Shown here: piece after piece, positions 10,400 to 21,769 of the stretch
Layout: each line of letters begins with the position of its first letter
How positions within the stretch are numbered: the stretch's first letter is position 1
Source: Tretioscincus oriximinensis
Lineage: Eukaryota > Chordata > Lepidosauria > Squamata > Gymnophthalmidae
NCBI GenBank assembly: GCA_022410635.1
Contig: JAJVDF010000194.1
Coordinates: forward strand, 1,156,576 to 1,220,575
Length of the DNA: 64,000 bases
Direction of reading: 5' to 3'
Position numbers and translations under genes: made by a program
The notes under the pieces: model-generated
Databases searched by the model: none
What the model saw: only the letters and a program-made list of their open reading frames with translations
What the model was told of the DNA's origin: nothing

Positions 10400-13200
10400 A
10401 TGTTATCATCATATTAAAGCCTTTTCAATACTATGAGCTTATGAATACTTTTTGGGTAAAGGAGATCCTATTGATTTTAATAGATGATTTTAACATTTGC
10501 AACACTTAGGAACACAACTTTTGTGAATGCTCAGAGCATACTGTACATCAAAATCCTTCAGGCTTTCTTCAGTATTACTCAGGAGATCTGCCTGACAAGA
10601 ATACTCAGTTGCCTTCACCGATATAAGAAAACTCTTGTCTGTTTGTGTGTTTTGTTTGCTCATACATGTACAATCATTCAAAAATCCCTCAAAAAACAAT
10701 GTATAAGCTTAGAGGTGGAAACCACAGACACTAAACTTATTGCCTCCAGCTTATATAATGGTTTTATTTGTTTTGATTTCTGACTGGCTCATTCTGCCCT
10801 TTCCCATTCTGGATACTGTAACAAAAACTACTTACTTCTTTCTAAAGTAGGAAAATAAATTTCTATATGCAAAATTTACACTAATATATTTAAGCTTTTT
10901 CCACACTTAGGGAATGCTTGTTGCAGATAAATTCCTCTCAGTTACCAGGTTTTTGCTACCTGTCATTTGCACCCTGGCTCCAGGAGCAGCCTTGTTCTAG
11001 TGCCAGGGTAAANTAAAGTACAGACCACATCAGGTAGGTCTTCCAGTTTTAGATTCTGCTTGTCCATCCCGTCCTTCACCACTATTGAGTGAGGGGACAA
11101 CACAGGTTATACATGAGTGGGGTGGCCTGGCTCCTATAAGCCATCAATCCATCTGGAACTATTCTTGCTGCCTCTGGTCTACTTGTGGACTACTTCGAAG
11201 CAGTCTACCAAAGATAAATAACAGGAATGTTGAAAGGAACAACTCCAGCTGCCTAATGAGTGGTGGAATATGAGTAATCCATCCCTTCCAAGTGCTGATA
11301 CCATTCACCATCTCAAGTGTGGAAAGGGCCTTATATGAATGAAACAGAGTGGCGTCTCTATGAAGTACATTGAATGATTGTGTTAATGCCTGACACTGTT
11401 CATACAAATTGTTCATAACAGCAATAGGTTTCAAAAATTGAAGCTTTCAATAGTAAGAATGGATACATTTTTATATTAAAATTTGGGATTCCCAGAACTC
11501 TGTTTTTTGATTGGACTATGCAAAGAAAGTAAGGTTGTCAGTGGCCACCACATCTTACTTTTAAAGGACATCCATGGATAGATCATCTTTTTAAAAAGAA
11601 TAAAGAATTGTTCCATTATCTGAAGAAAGCCCTTCACTAGTAATTGCTCTATGATTTACAATTTTCTGGTCAAGTACATTAAGTATGCTAGTGATAGTTG
11701 AATAAAAAGAATTTGAAGTGCAGAATTAAAAATGGCCTTAAATATAAAATTCTAGCATGCATTCTTTTCTGGAATGATGGAAAAGCCTCTATGCCATTCC
11801 ATAAACCAAGTTCTTCTAGTAAATTCATTTTAGGTTTGGTAATTTGAACAGTTTGACTCTTTCTATCCCCCAAATTCTTGTTTTAGTTTTGAGGATGTTT
11901 AATGAAAGCTTATTGCTTAGTATGAATGACCCATCAACTTTGGAATGAAAAAAGGTGTCATTTATTATTTACTGGTGGAAAGACTGCAAAAATGTGACTT
12001 AGGAAATTGGGGTGCAACATATTCAGAAATCTGTGCAAGGCAGCTTCAATTCTGTCTTCCTTATTTGCGTATTAGACATTTATTTGGAAGTTTTCTTATT
12101 GATTCAGCAGTTGATTGAAGCCAACTTGATGACTTTGGATAGTTACAGTTCTTCAAATCCATCTACTTCATGAAGTTTCTGATGTGAAGAGAAGAACAGA
12201 ATGATATGAAAGCTATTTTGAGTCGCTTCAGGTAGAGAAAAGCTAGATACAAAAACCAACTTCTCCTCCTCCTTCCTCCTCCTTCTACACGTGCATTATT
12301 TCTTCTTTAGATACAGCTATTGGCATCTGTCGGTGAACATGGCATCAAACAAGAATTATTCTGTCACCAGCCCCAGAAGTAGGTTACAGCATTAATTTTG
12401 GAAAACCCACCATAAGAGCCATATAACTTATATAGCATGATCATAGTGAGATTGANATCAATCCATGTGGCAATCCCATCAAATCCATGACAATCCCTTC
12501 ATAGNGATATTATGAAGAAAAGCTCTTGTCAGGGTTTAGCCACTGTTTAAACAGCATAATAGTGTCTTCTTGACTGCATTATCACTGTGGTGGGGAAAAT
12601 NGTTTGGAGAAAAGTGAAATGAATCAGCATTCATTTTGCTTTTCTACCTTTCCCTCGTCCTTGGTACAGCAGTGTTTTAGCAGCCATCCAGGGGAGGAAA
12701 AAATACCTTTCCCCACTGTGTGATAAGGAACTGCATTTAGCTGGCGGTGAAATTTAAATCCCATGCCACTATTTAAAGAGCTTTCACTGACTGCATGGTC
12801 CAAGTTCTGGCAGGGACTTGAAACTATCCTGCTGCATTTCTTCCTTTGCCACCCCCTCCCCAAACGCTTTTCTGAGGAAGGGTGGACTCACCATCACCAT
12901 CTGCTTGGAACTCTGTATCAGGTGGTTCTTGGTTCCTAGAAAGCCCATGGCACCCAAGTATCAGCAAACCCTGCTGGGCACAGAGATCACAGAAATCTCT
13001 TTTCATTGTTGTATTGATTTTGACAGTAGTAGTGGCAGAAAAATTCAAACTGGTGTCAAATCTGACAGCAGCAACAGAAGGCAATTCTGTGGATAAGTCA
13101 AAGTGGTTTCACTTCCATTACATGTACGCATATGTCCCTTTGTGGATATTAGGAGCTTTTTTTATTCTTTTAAAAAAGCATAAGAATGAAACACACTCAA
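10400..13200. other. No recognised feature
   Basis: Largely unique-looking sequence. Several open frames of 60-111 codons exist (for example 12818-13217) but none shows a family signature, and no convincing splice-bounded exon was noticed. A CTCCTC-rich run lies near 12263-12287. Confidence 0.45.
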
Positions 13201-13229
13201 GATGCCTTTGTAAGTAGAGAAGGACTACA

Positions 13230-13545
13230 AGGGCGGGGGGTGGCAGTGGCGGTGGCTAACGCCGCCCCNCGCCTAAATAAAAGGTGCCGGTACTGCGGCG
13301 TCAGCGGCAGTGGCGGCGTCAGCGGCGGGGGGTGGTAGCGGCGGCCGCTAACACCACCCGCCCCTGCTAATGCTGCCCCCCCAGGCCCCCCGCCACCACC
13401 ACCGCTAATGCCCCCCGCCCCCCCCAGTAATAACTGGAGGGGGGGGGGTTAGTACTGCACCCCGCCCCCCCACGGTACTAATGCCGCCCCCCCTCGCTGG
13501 CGTTAGTACCGTCACCTTTTTTTCTGGAAAAAAAGCACTGCTTGA
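13230..13545. repeat. GC-rich repeat island with inverted GTACC ends
   Basis: A sharp switch to GC-rich sequence built of recurring GCTAAYGCC, AGTACTGC and GTTAGTACC words between G- and C-runs. AAAGGTGCCGGTACT (13280-13294) is inverted near-perfectly as AGTACCGTCACCTTT (13504-13518). The latter is followed by TTTCTGGAAAAAAAGCACTG, a poly-A/T plus GCACTG end typical of some vertebrate DNA transposons. No target duplication was identified. Open frames here are compositional. Confidence 0.55.
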
Positions 13546-14671
13546 AAGTAACATTTCCATTTCTGAAAATGCCTTTGAAATATTTGCGAGTAGTAAAGGA
13601 CAGCAAACATTCAAATCTCCATGTAAGTAGGGTTGTGATATGTGATAGCTTGCATCCATTTTCCTTCAAAAAGGTTTATCTTAGCTTATGTTCATCAACT
13701 TAAATCTTACAAGCTTGTTGCAGGCTGTTGTTGTGAATACCCTGAGGAATGCTAATTAATCGCAGCTTGCTATGTTTCTTGGAATTGGAGGTACAAACTA
13801 CCCTGTAGAAATTTATACACTTGAAAAATATTCAAGAATGAATAGTGTGACATCTCTCTATAAAATAGATTTCTTTGTTAGCTATGTACATCAAGAACTG
13901 TTGAATGAGAAACATCCATACGGTAAAGTTTCTTTGCTTTAGCTATCAATTATGAATTTCTCAAAGTCTCTTTGAAACTCAATGACAGCCCTGGCTTCAA
14001 AATGTCACCTCTAGTATAGCAAGGCTGCAGAGAATGTCATGGCTATTCCATTATTAAAAATTGTATAGTCCATTACACTGTGTTGCATTATACTGAGTTG
14101 CATTAAGAAATACAAATAAATACCTTTTGCTGCAAGGGAATAGGGGATGTTCAATCCCCAAGGAAGAGTCATGAAAGAGTAATATCCCCTCTATACTATG
14201 TGTTAAAAAANGTGATGTGGTTAAAATCTGGAATAACCCAATCACCAGTCTGTGCAATATCTACCTGTAAAATCTGCTAGTGAGAGGAAAGCAGGAGAAA
14301 GCAAGATGATACCATGCATGCCAGCTAGCTGTGATTCTGCTGTCCTGCTAGCTGTTGTCTTTATGCAGTGTCTGTATGCAGCACACATGAGGCTGCTCCA
14401 TTGAAGAAGCATATTGAGCTTTTCCCTGGCTTTTTCCGGGTGGATAACAGAAACTCCCTTATCACATGAAGTAAAGTCATCATTATGATTCTACCATTGC
14501 ACTAGGAAAACATTGTGTGCCTGCTGCAGAAGTTGGATACCATAGTGGTCTTTAATGCTTATTATTTATCCTTTCCAAATTTCCACAGTTAGATTAATAC
14601 CCAAAGAAGTGACATTCTAAAATACCTGAGGGGAGGGGCTGGGGCCCACCCCCAGAAAAGGGAGTATGGAG
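13546..14671. other. No recognised feature
   Basis: Unique-looking AT-rich sequence with a short GTTGCATTA/GTTGCATTA duplication near 14082-14105. No genes recognised. Confidence 0.45.
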
Positions 14672-14676
14672 AGTTA

Positions 14677-15417
14677 TGTGGCGACCCCTACCTGAGGACC
14701 CTACTATTCGATGACCCTCACAGTCAGGGGTGCCACAATATCCACCCTGTTGCCCAAGCCAGCACCCACGACTGCTTGCAGCAACAGTACTNTCCTCAGG
14801 CCTACACAAGGCCTCTGCATTTACCTCAGTGATGGGGCTTTATTCCCAGTCCCCACCAGTAGCGTGCTTATATTCTGTTGATACAGAAATAAAAGAAAGG
14901 AAGAGATGTTTGAAATGAAACAAATAACAAGTTTATTATTTACAAACAAGGAATAGAGGAAAGATTAGAATAATAAAGCTTCGGCTTTTATCAAGTAAGC
15001 CTGACTCAAGCACACACACACACAGCAAGTGCAACATTAGTTTCCAGATCCCTAAAGAGACAGGCCCTGTGTCACTTTATTTGTTCCAGCCCCAAGTCAA
15101 GCCTCAACATTGACTCCTTCAGGCCACTGTACACTTCCACCCCCTCCCTCTGAGGCAGATCAGAAGCAGACCCCTCTGTCAACTTGCTACACCACAAGTC
15201 CCTGACAGAAAGGCCTCNAGCCTTGGTCAGCCTCCCTTTTAACTGCTGACCAGCCGGCTACTCCAGGCCCCATTGGCTGGCTCCTCCAGCCATGCCCCCT
15301 CCCAAACAGGGAACCAGGAAGCCACGCCCCTGCCCAGGNCTGCTCTTCCCCCCTCCCTCTGGGATATTTGGTAAGTAAATAAAAGAAACACAAACCTCTA
15401 AAATGGAGGACGCCACA
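14677..15417 (-). mobile_element. Solo LTR, family A copy 1
   Basis: A 741-bp LTR bounded on the plus strand by TGTGGCGACC and CGCCACA, so it carries 7-bp inverted ends, and flanked by the exact 5-bp duplication AGTTA (14672-14676 and 15418-15422). The AATAAA signal (minus strand, 14932-14937) sets the orientation. It aligns along its length with 18644-19363, including TGCCACA, AGCACCCACGAC, GCCxxATTGGCTGGCTCCTCCAG and CCACxCCCCTGxCCAGG. No PBS or coding sequence follows, so it is a solo LTR. A 5-bp duplication fits Ty3/gypsy or some retroviruses. Confidence 0.85.
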
Positions 15418-15423
15418 AGTTAT

Positions 15424-16255
15424 TTTAGGGAAGAAATACAGCACCAGTTTCAATCCTTGAACTGTTATATGGAAAAGAGCACAAGAGCACCACACCTTTC
15501 TCGGTTGTATAAAAGAGGCAATTTCAGAAGACACAGTATAATAATACAGGCAGCACCTGCCTGACTTCCCTTATATCAGAAACATTATAAAGAACNTGAA
15601 AGAGGAAATACTGAATGCAAAGCAATAATACCAAAATAGGCGGAAGAAAGACTTTTGTGAATTTGTTAGAGCTATTTGGAAGCAACATTGCATTATAAAA
15701 CTGAAAAGAGTCCAGCTGAAGAAGCCCCTTTAACACAGAACTGTTTTTATTTGGTTAGTGATTTTTGAAATAACTCCAGAATGTCTGCATCTTTTATTTC
15801 AATATATGAGCATTTTCCCCTCTAAGGGCACATCTGGACCACAGTTTTAATTGAGTTTGGAAGGAAATTTGGATACAGAACTTGGAAACAATTATGTTTC
15901 TTTCTCAACCCATTGTGCAGGCAACCTAGACCATTTTGGGGTGGAAACATCCACCTGTGAGATTAAGAAAGGCTTCTGCTGTTCAACAATCAACTGTGGA
16001 TGTTTCTGTATATGGATGAAGAAACTGCAGTGGTTGTCTTCATACACAGTCACTTTTCCATTGCAGCTGTCCGCAGGTCCCCCTGTAGGGCAAACAGCTA
16101 GGAATCTCCCAAATGTTTTTCAACTGACCCAATATAGTCAGAAAAATACATTTTCAAAANGGCCAGAAATCAAACAGAATGGGGGGAAAAAAGAAACTTT
16201 TTTTGTTAGGAAGAATATTTGTTATCAAGTTGAATATGCTTCAAAATGCTGTTTT
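15424..16255. other. No recognised feature
   Basis: Between the solo LTR and the L1 fragment. An open frame starting at 15851 runs into the L1 sequence at about 16257; its first 135 codons show no homology that I recognise. Confidence 0.45.
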
Positions 16256-16256
16256 T

Positions 16257-16680
16257 ATTTCAGGTTGCCGGTGTTAATCCTGGAGGAGACTTTCACAATA
16301 TGGCAAAGGGANGTAACAAAATTCATATGGCAGGATAAAAAAGACCCCCAAGAATTATTTAAATTTCTGCAAGATGTCAAAGAAAGAGGCATCTTGCAGC
16401 AATTTAAATTTAAAAGCACATTATGCTGCATTTTATTTGTCTAAGAGATTGGATTTGGCTCAAAGGCAAAAGATCATTACAATTGGAATGCCATGATCTC
16501 AGATATGGGTGTCATGGTTATGTTTTGTATCACAAAGTAAACTTTAAAATGGCCAGTGTGCACTGTTGTCTATCCAAGCTGCAAGCCCTGATAGGAGGGG
16601 TTTTTTTGTACAAAGAAAGCTTTATGCCTCACATTGAAGATAGGACCACATTGAGATTTTATAGATATTGGGTATAGCGG
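16257..16680 (+). pseudogene. L1-like LINE ORF2 fragment (post-RT region)
   Basis: The frame reads LPVLILEETFTIWQR, then TKFIWQDKKD, LQDVKERGIL and, after a frameshift, RDWIWLKGKRSLQLECHDLR and YGCHGYVLYHKV. This is the conserved FxxWQRExxKFIWQxKKPRIK...LQDxKERGGLxLPNL region of vertebrate L1 ORF2. It has one N, a frameshift near 16435 and missing residues. The region upstream of this one in L1 lies downstream here (16790-17115), so two copies or a rearrangement are present. Confidence 0.75.
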
Positions 16681-16789
16681 TATTTTGGAGTAAGTTGTTT
16701 CCTCTCTCTTTTTTCCTTACTGAGAAAAACTCTCACTTATAATGATATGGGATTCTAGCCTATTATTCACAAGTAATTATGGGTGGGTA

Positions 16790-17115
16790 TTACAAACGTT
16801 ATTCAAAAATTAAAAAACAATGCAGGTTTAAAAATTAATTTAATAAAATTAGAAATCATGTTTATAAACACATCATCAAAAGAACAACTAGCAGAAAATG
16901 TTCAGAATTACCTATTGGTATTAAAAAAATGAAATAGCTGGGCATCACATTATCAAAAAAATCTTTTAACTCACTAAAAATAACATCACAAATATCTGGT
17001 GTACAATTAAAAAATGTTTAAAAAGTTTAAGTATGATTTCAAAAAGATGAGCATTAAAGATGATTATCCTGCCAAAACTATTATTTATGTTCTAGGTTTT
17101 CCCAGAACCCATATC
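16790..17115 (+). pseudogene. L1-like LINE ORF2 relic, 5' piece of the nested copy
   Basis: Degraded frames read NNAGLKINLIKLEIMFINTS, and later LPKLLFMFQVFPEPISKI across frameshifts, as in the L1 region between reverse transcriptase and the WQR block. It stops near 17115, where the inserted block 17116-17882 begins. Confidence 0.65.
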
Positions 17116-17882
17116 AAAAATTATACTATAAAGCCCAAATGAGCTGGCAGACCATGACATCGTTTCACGTATGGTCCACTGGCCTGTCTCTGCAGTTGCA
17201 GTGGGAGGGCGATACCGAGGCCAGCGAAAGTGGCCTTGCCCAATCCCAGAAGGGTTCCAGCATGGGACAGTTGCCACCTGAAATGGCAGCCGTGGCGGTG
17301 CCTATTGTGGGAGGCATGATTGGCACCGCTGCCTGTGGATTGGATTGCCAGACAAAATCCTGCTGCTCCCTCCTGCACTAACCCCCAACTAATCACCACC
17401 TGTCCATCCCCTCCTGCTGCCTTGAGACCTTCTATGGTACCCCAACCCGTTTGCAACTCATCCACTCCCTCCTGCAGCCCTGCAGCCCCTCCCCAACCTC
17501 CAAATTCATTCACTACATGTACCACCACACTTCCTGCACCCCTCCTATGATACTACCTCCTCCCTTTTGCCACATCTGAAGTTGGCCTGCCNAAGGAGTA
17601 CTGCAAAGTTGGTGCTCCTTTCCATGGAGTTGTCCATTGAATGAGGAGCAGTAGAGTTTTAACTTCCTAGGATGGACCAGATGTCCACTCAAGGAAAGGA
17701 AAAACTGAACTGCTTAGGGAGGGGAAGAGGGAGTAAAAGTCTCTGGAAGTGGAGGGGAGACATAGGAGATAGGAACACAGAGAAATTGGGGAAAGACCAA
17801 TAGAAAAAAGAAGGGATCTTAGCAGACAGTTCTGCCTTANGGATAACACTAGAGCCCACTGTATCCCTAAGGCATTGGGCTT
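17116..17882. repeat. Unclassified insertion inside L1, related to the 6.1-kb repeat
   Basis: GC-richer block between two parts of one L1. Its right end, reverse-complemented, reads GTGGAATTAAGCCCAATGCC, which matches the left end of the 6108-6597 repeat (GTGGAATTAAGCCC). Its left end contains TATAAAGCCCAAATG, similar enough to suggest inverted termini. Long C-rich stretches (17380-17560) and purine-rich stretches (17690-17830) give spurious frames. No transposase frame was seen; it is probably non-autonomous. Confidence 0.55.
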
Positions 17883-18643
17883 AATTCCACTAATCTTAAA
17901 TAAATGGGACAAGTACCTAGCAAGTATTAAATGTCAAATCTGGAGGGTGGAGTATGCCTAACATACAACGATATTCTAATCCCTTCACAATAGCCCAATT
18001 GCTGGATTTGGAATATAGACTAGATAAGAAGTGGGTTAAAATTGAATAAGCAATACATTCATTAAGTGAAATCTCACTAATTCACAAGATGGACAAAATA
18101 AAAAAAATGAATCAATATTACCATTAAATATATATAGTAAACTGTACTTAGCAAATAGCAAATAAAGGTTTTCTGAATCAACATGGCACAGTAAATTCTC
18201 AACAGCATATATTAGATATTATAGGTGATCACAATTGGCTGATGGCAGAAGCAATTAAAAATTAAATTTCTCAACCAAGTATAAAATCACTATAAACAAA
18301 GGAGATCACTGAATGGGGGAACATATGTAAGAATGCTATTCATAATAATAAAGGACAAATTGCCTTGATATACAAAATTTGAATAAATATTAATTATCAA
18401 AATATAGAAATAGCATGTGCTAATTGGGCCCAGAAATTGCATCCAATTCAATACAATTAAATTCTACTTTTCAAAAAATTAAAATGCAAAAATATAATAA
18501 AGCAATATAATTCAAATTAAGATTTATTACCTGCTGGTATCTTACCCTAGCACAAATGTTGCATATAAATCATAATGTAAAACCCATTTGTTGGCATTGC
18601 CAGTCTCATTGTGGTGATTTTATACACATTTGGTGGTATTGCC
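17883..18643 (+). pseudogene. L1-like LINE ORF2 relic, middle piece
   Basis: Starts with LNKWDKYL, decays through many stops, and ends with RFITCWYLTLAQMLHI and KPICWHCQSHCGDFIHIWWYC. This Cys/His cluster (CWxC...GDFxHxWWxC) is the conserved C-terminal zinc-like motif of L1 ORF2. It is cut after WWYC by the solo LTR at 18644. Confidence 0.75.
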
Positions 18644-19363
18644 TGTGGCGACCCCTACCTAGGGCCCAGGTACTCTGACCCTCCAGGCTAGGGGTGCCAC
18701 ACTATAACACCTGGGATCCAGCAAGCACCCACGACCTGCTTGGACTCCCAGCACCTTTCCACCTTTAAAGTACCTAAGAACTTAATTTCAGTCCCTCCAG
18801 TTGCTTTAACATTTATTGATATGTGTGGATAAAAATCAAAAGACTGTTTAAAAGATGAACAAACAAGAAAGTTTATTGTTACAACAGTGGATTGAGGCTA
18901 CAGTGTGTATTGGGTATTGGGAAAAAGAAAAACAGAGCTTTTCCACTCTAACCAGAACGCACACACATCTTTACAGAGTTCAAAACATTGAATCAGTTAC
19001 TTCTTAAACTCATAGAACCAAATAATTTCAAGTAAGCAAAGGCCTAATCACTGCTANGACCCTTCCAGGCTTCCATACACACTGTAACCCCACCCCTTAG
19101 ATGCTGACAATGGACCCCCTGTAGTCTTGTTTGCAACATCAAGTAACCCCAACAGAAAGGCCAGTAGCCCTGGTCAGTCTCCTTTATATACTCTGGCCAG
19201 CTGGTTACTCGAGGGCCTATTGGCTGGCTCCTCCAGCCTCACCCTCTCCCAACCAAGGAATGAGGAAGCCACACCCCTGTCCAGGCCTGCTCTGTCCCCC
19301 TCCCACTGGGATATCAAAGTGAGTAAAAAAGAAATGCAAACCTTAAATTATGTAAACGCCCCA
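18644..19363 (-). mobile_element. Solo LTR, family A copy 2, inserted in L1
   Basis: A 720-bp LTR, TGTGGCGACC at one end and CGCCCCA (a decayed CGCCACA) at the other, flanked by the exact 5-bp duplication TTGCC (18639-18643, 19364-19368). On the minus strand it has TATATAAAG (about 19183-19190) and AATAAA (18872-18877), giving its orientation. The L1 frame resumes directly after it, so it is a solo LTR younger than the L1. Homologous to 14677-15417. Confidence 0.88.
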
Positions 19364-19368
19364 TTGCC

Positions 19369-19620
19369 CTGAAGTAAGAAAATTTTGGGCTGTTATTCAA
19401 CAAATTATCGATATAATATTGGGCTATACCATTCATTGGTCGGTAGAAAAATTGTTATTTTTACATATTAGACCATATGGATGTAAATGATAATTATTTA
19501 ATAGAGCAACAAGTTACAGCTGCACATCTCACAAGAACCTTGGGGGGAAAGACCACACAAAATGGATGGTGCAAACTTGGCAAAAATATGTTATTGAATT
19601 AATAGATTCAATCTTCTAAC
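19369..19620 (+). pseudogene. L1-like LINE ORF2 relic, C-terminal piece
   Basis: Continues from WWYC before the LTR: VRKFWAVIQQIIDIILGY, then degraded sequence ending KWMVQTWQKYVIELIDSIF near 19615. The FW..I..I..IL pattern is the usual continuation of L1 ORF2 after the HxWW motif. Confidence 0.65.
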
Positions 19621-20755
19621 AAAAAAGGAAACTTTCCTTAGTCAAATAAGGGGTTTGGGGATGAGAAACAAGAGAGGTGTGGTCCTAGATCCACCTGGAA
19701 AAATATTTGTGATTAAATCTTTGTCTTGGTAGGGGGGGGGGTTATTTTTTTATATTTCATTTTTGTTTGTCATATGTACCCTTTGTCGATTCTTTGTTAT
19801 ATGTGTTAGAAAACAAAACAAATATATATGGACGGCTTTTACTCTTTACACTTCCCAATCATGCTTCATAGTTCCTTTAGTGAAAATGGGTTTCAGTGTT
19901 GCAAACCAAATTGTAATTGTGTGGAACATGATAGGAGCAGGAACATTTCTTCTTAAAATCAAATTTGTATGGAATCACCTTTTCACAGTGAATCCTTCCA
20001 CGTCACATTTTGCCTTGCTATTTCTTTTAAATTCCAGAAAAACGCATTTGTGATCCTGCCTCAAGTTTCCATGCTGCTCCAACACACTGCCTAGCAAACT
20101 CGTCACATGACAAGCCCGGTAAAATGTAATTGTACTTGCCTTAGTACAATTTCCAACATTCTCTGTGAGCCGAGGGCCAATTAACTTTTACATGTGGCCT
20201 CAAAGTCTCACGAAATTTGCCATGTTCACATTACTAAATGTCTCCACGAAGGTTTTTTTTCAGATTATAGAAATGTCTGCTATTGAATGACACAAACTGC
20301 GGTGTCAAGAAATTCCATGACAANGGAGCTTTTTTGCAAGTGTATCGCTGAACACGCATGACTTCTTGAGGCAGACTGAAGGTGATGTTGCTTTCACCTC
20401 GCTAAAAATAGTAAGTGGGGATGAACTGAACATGAAATTTAGATGAATTATTTTTAAGTAAGAAGTAAGTCTGCAGCCTTATAACGTCCCATCCTCTAGA
20501 TGACCATTTGAGACAGTCACAATGTTAAGGAACCTGATTATGTCAATGTACCAAATAAAGGTAAAGTAAGGCAAGAAAAATTAAGCATCACAAATCAAAT
20601 TTGCTCTGGAACTTTTAAAAATCTCTTTCATAAACCACAAAAATCAGCAGTAGCTTTTGCTCTCAATGCACTGACCTTCAAGATCTCTTTATTATTTTAA
20701 CTTGTCACCTTGCTCATACCTATCCCCACTCCAGGGTCTCATTATCCCTTTCCCT
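19621..20755. other. No recognised feature
   Basis: AT-rich, with a G9 run near 19732. The 96-codon frame at 19763-20053 has no recognised homology. Confidence 0.45.
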
Positions 20756-20757
20756 TC

Positions 20758-20890
20758 ATTGAATAAAACACTTAGCATTTATATAGCATATTCCAAGAGC
20801 TCTGCATGCCTTGAATATATTATCTCTATGATCCTCACAAATGAATTTTTATTCTCATATTGCTGATTTACAGCTAAAGCCTGAGATGAT
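20758..20890 (-). repeat. MIR-like ancient SINE, core and 3' part
   Basis: The plus strand runs CACTTAGCATTTATATAGCA, then ATTATCTCTATGATCCTCACA, and finally TTTACAGCTAAAGCCTGAG. In that order and spacing it resembles the reverse complement of the MIR core/3' consensus (TTTATATAGC.., ATTATCTCATT.AATCCTCACAA, TTTACAGATGAGGAAACTGAG). Divergence is high, as expected of an ancient amniote repeat. Confidence 0.5.
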
Positions 20891-21282
20891 TTTTGGCTTA
20901 TTTAAACCCCTTAGGGAGTTCGCAGCTAAGGTGACATTTGCATTAGAAGCATCTCAGCTCATGTGCTGGCAACACAACTATGCACATATCTATTCAGCAA
21001 TGCATTCTATTGAGTTCAAAGGGAATTATACCTAGATGAATAGGATTGCAACCTTCCATCACTTCCAAGAGGCCTTGGCACCCACTATAGATGTTCCTAC
21101 TTCCAAATCCATATGAATCTGCAATAGTCTCATACTTTTTTATTTAGGAGGGGCTTCAGCAAGCTCTTTTTAAGCAAAATTTAAATTTCTGGGGTTTTTT
21201 TTTTTTTGCACAAATTCATTTATTTAAAAATTTATAACGCATTCTACATCAAGAATTCCAAGGGAAATGTCTGAGTACATAA

Positions 21283-21765
21283 GCAGGGATGAAAAGGATG
21301 GAGAAATTTAAAAATAAGATGATAAAAGAAATGCTACAAAGAGAATATGAAATATGTAAGGAAAAAGAAGCCAAAGAAAAAGTTAAAAGTAAGAAAAAGG
21401 AGTTTCAAAGACTGAAGAAAATAGATTTGTTGAGTCAACAATTATGCATTATGTATCAAATTCAGACATGATATATCCAAAGCAAGAAGAGATTAATAGA
21501 TTATTTGAAAGTAAAAAAGTATATATCAAAGGTCTAATAAATAAAAGGAGAAGGATAAGAAGTGATGGGGAAGGAAAAATTGGCTAAATTCTACTAACAT
21601 TCTATGAGAATTCGTATGAAGGACAAGAAATAAAACATCGGAACTGCGAATAGATTGGAAGTTATCAATGGAGGAATGTGAAAGGTTAAGTACCCAAATA
21701 AGAGAGAGATTATCATTTATGGCATATATTCTTGTATACATTTGAATTTCCTGATGCTGGTAATC
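21283..21765 (+). other. A-rich stretch, possible LINE relic
   Basis: Lysine/glutamate-rich frame 21289-21471 and downstream peptides (KTSELRIDWKLSMEECERL) recall L1 by composition only. No diagnostic motif was found. Confidence 0.25.
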
Positions 21766-21769
21766 AGGT

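Noticed and set aside
13405..13659. Proline/glycine-rich protein on the minus strand
   Set aside because: Product of the GC-rich simple repeat.
15851..16444. 197-codon gene
   Set aside because: Its C-terminal part is L1 ORF2 and its N-terminal part has no homology or splice support; the fusion is fortuitous.
14677..19363. The two family A LTRs as 5' and 3' ends of one 4.7-kb retrotransposon
   Set aside because: Each has its own different 5-bp duplication, the sequence between is L1 and other DNA, and no primer-binding site follows the LTR.
21289..21471. Lys/Glu-rich coiled-coil protein
   Set aside because: Only A-rich composition supports it; no start context, splice sites or homology.
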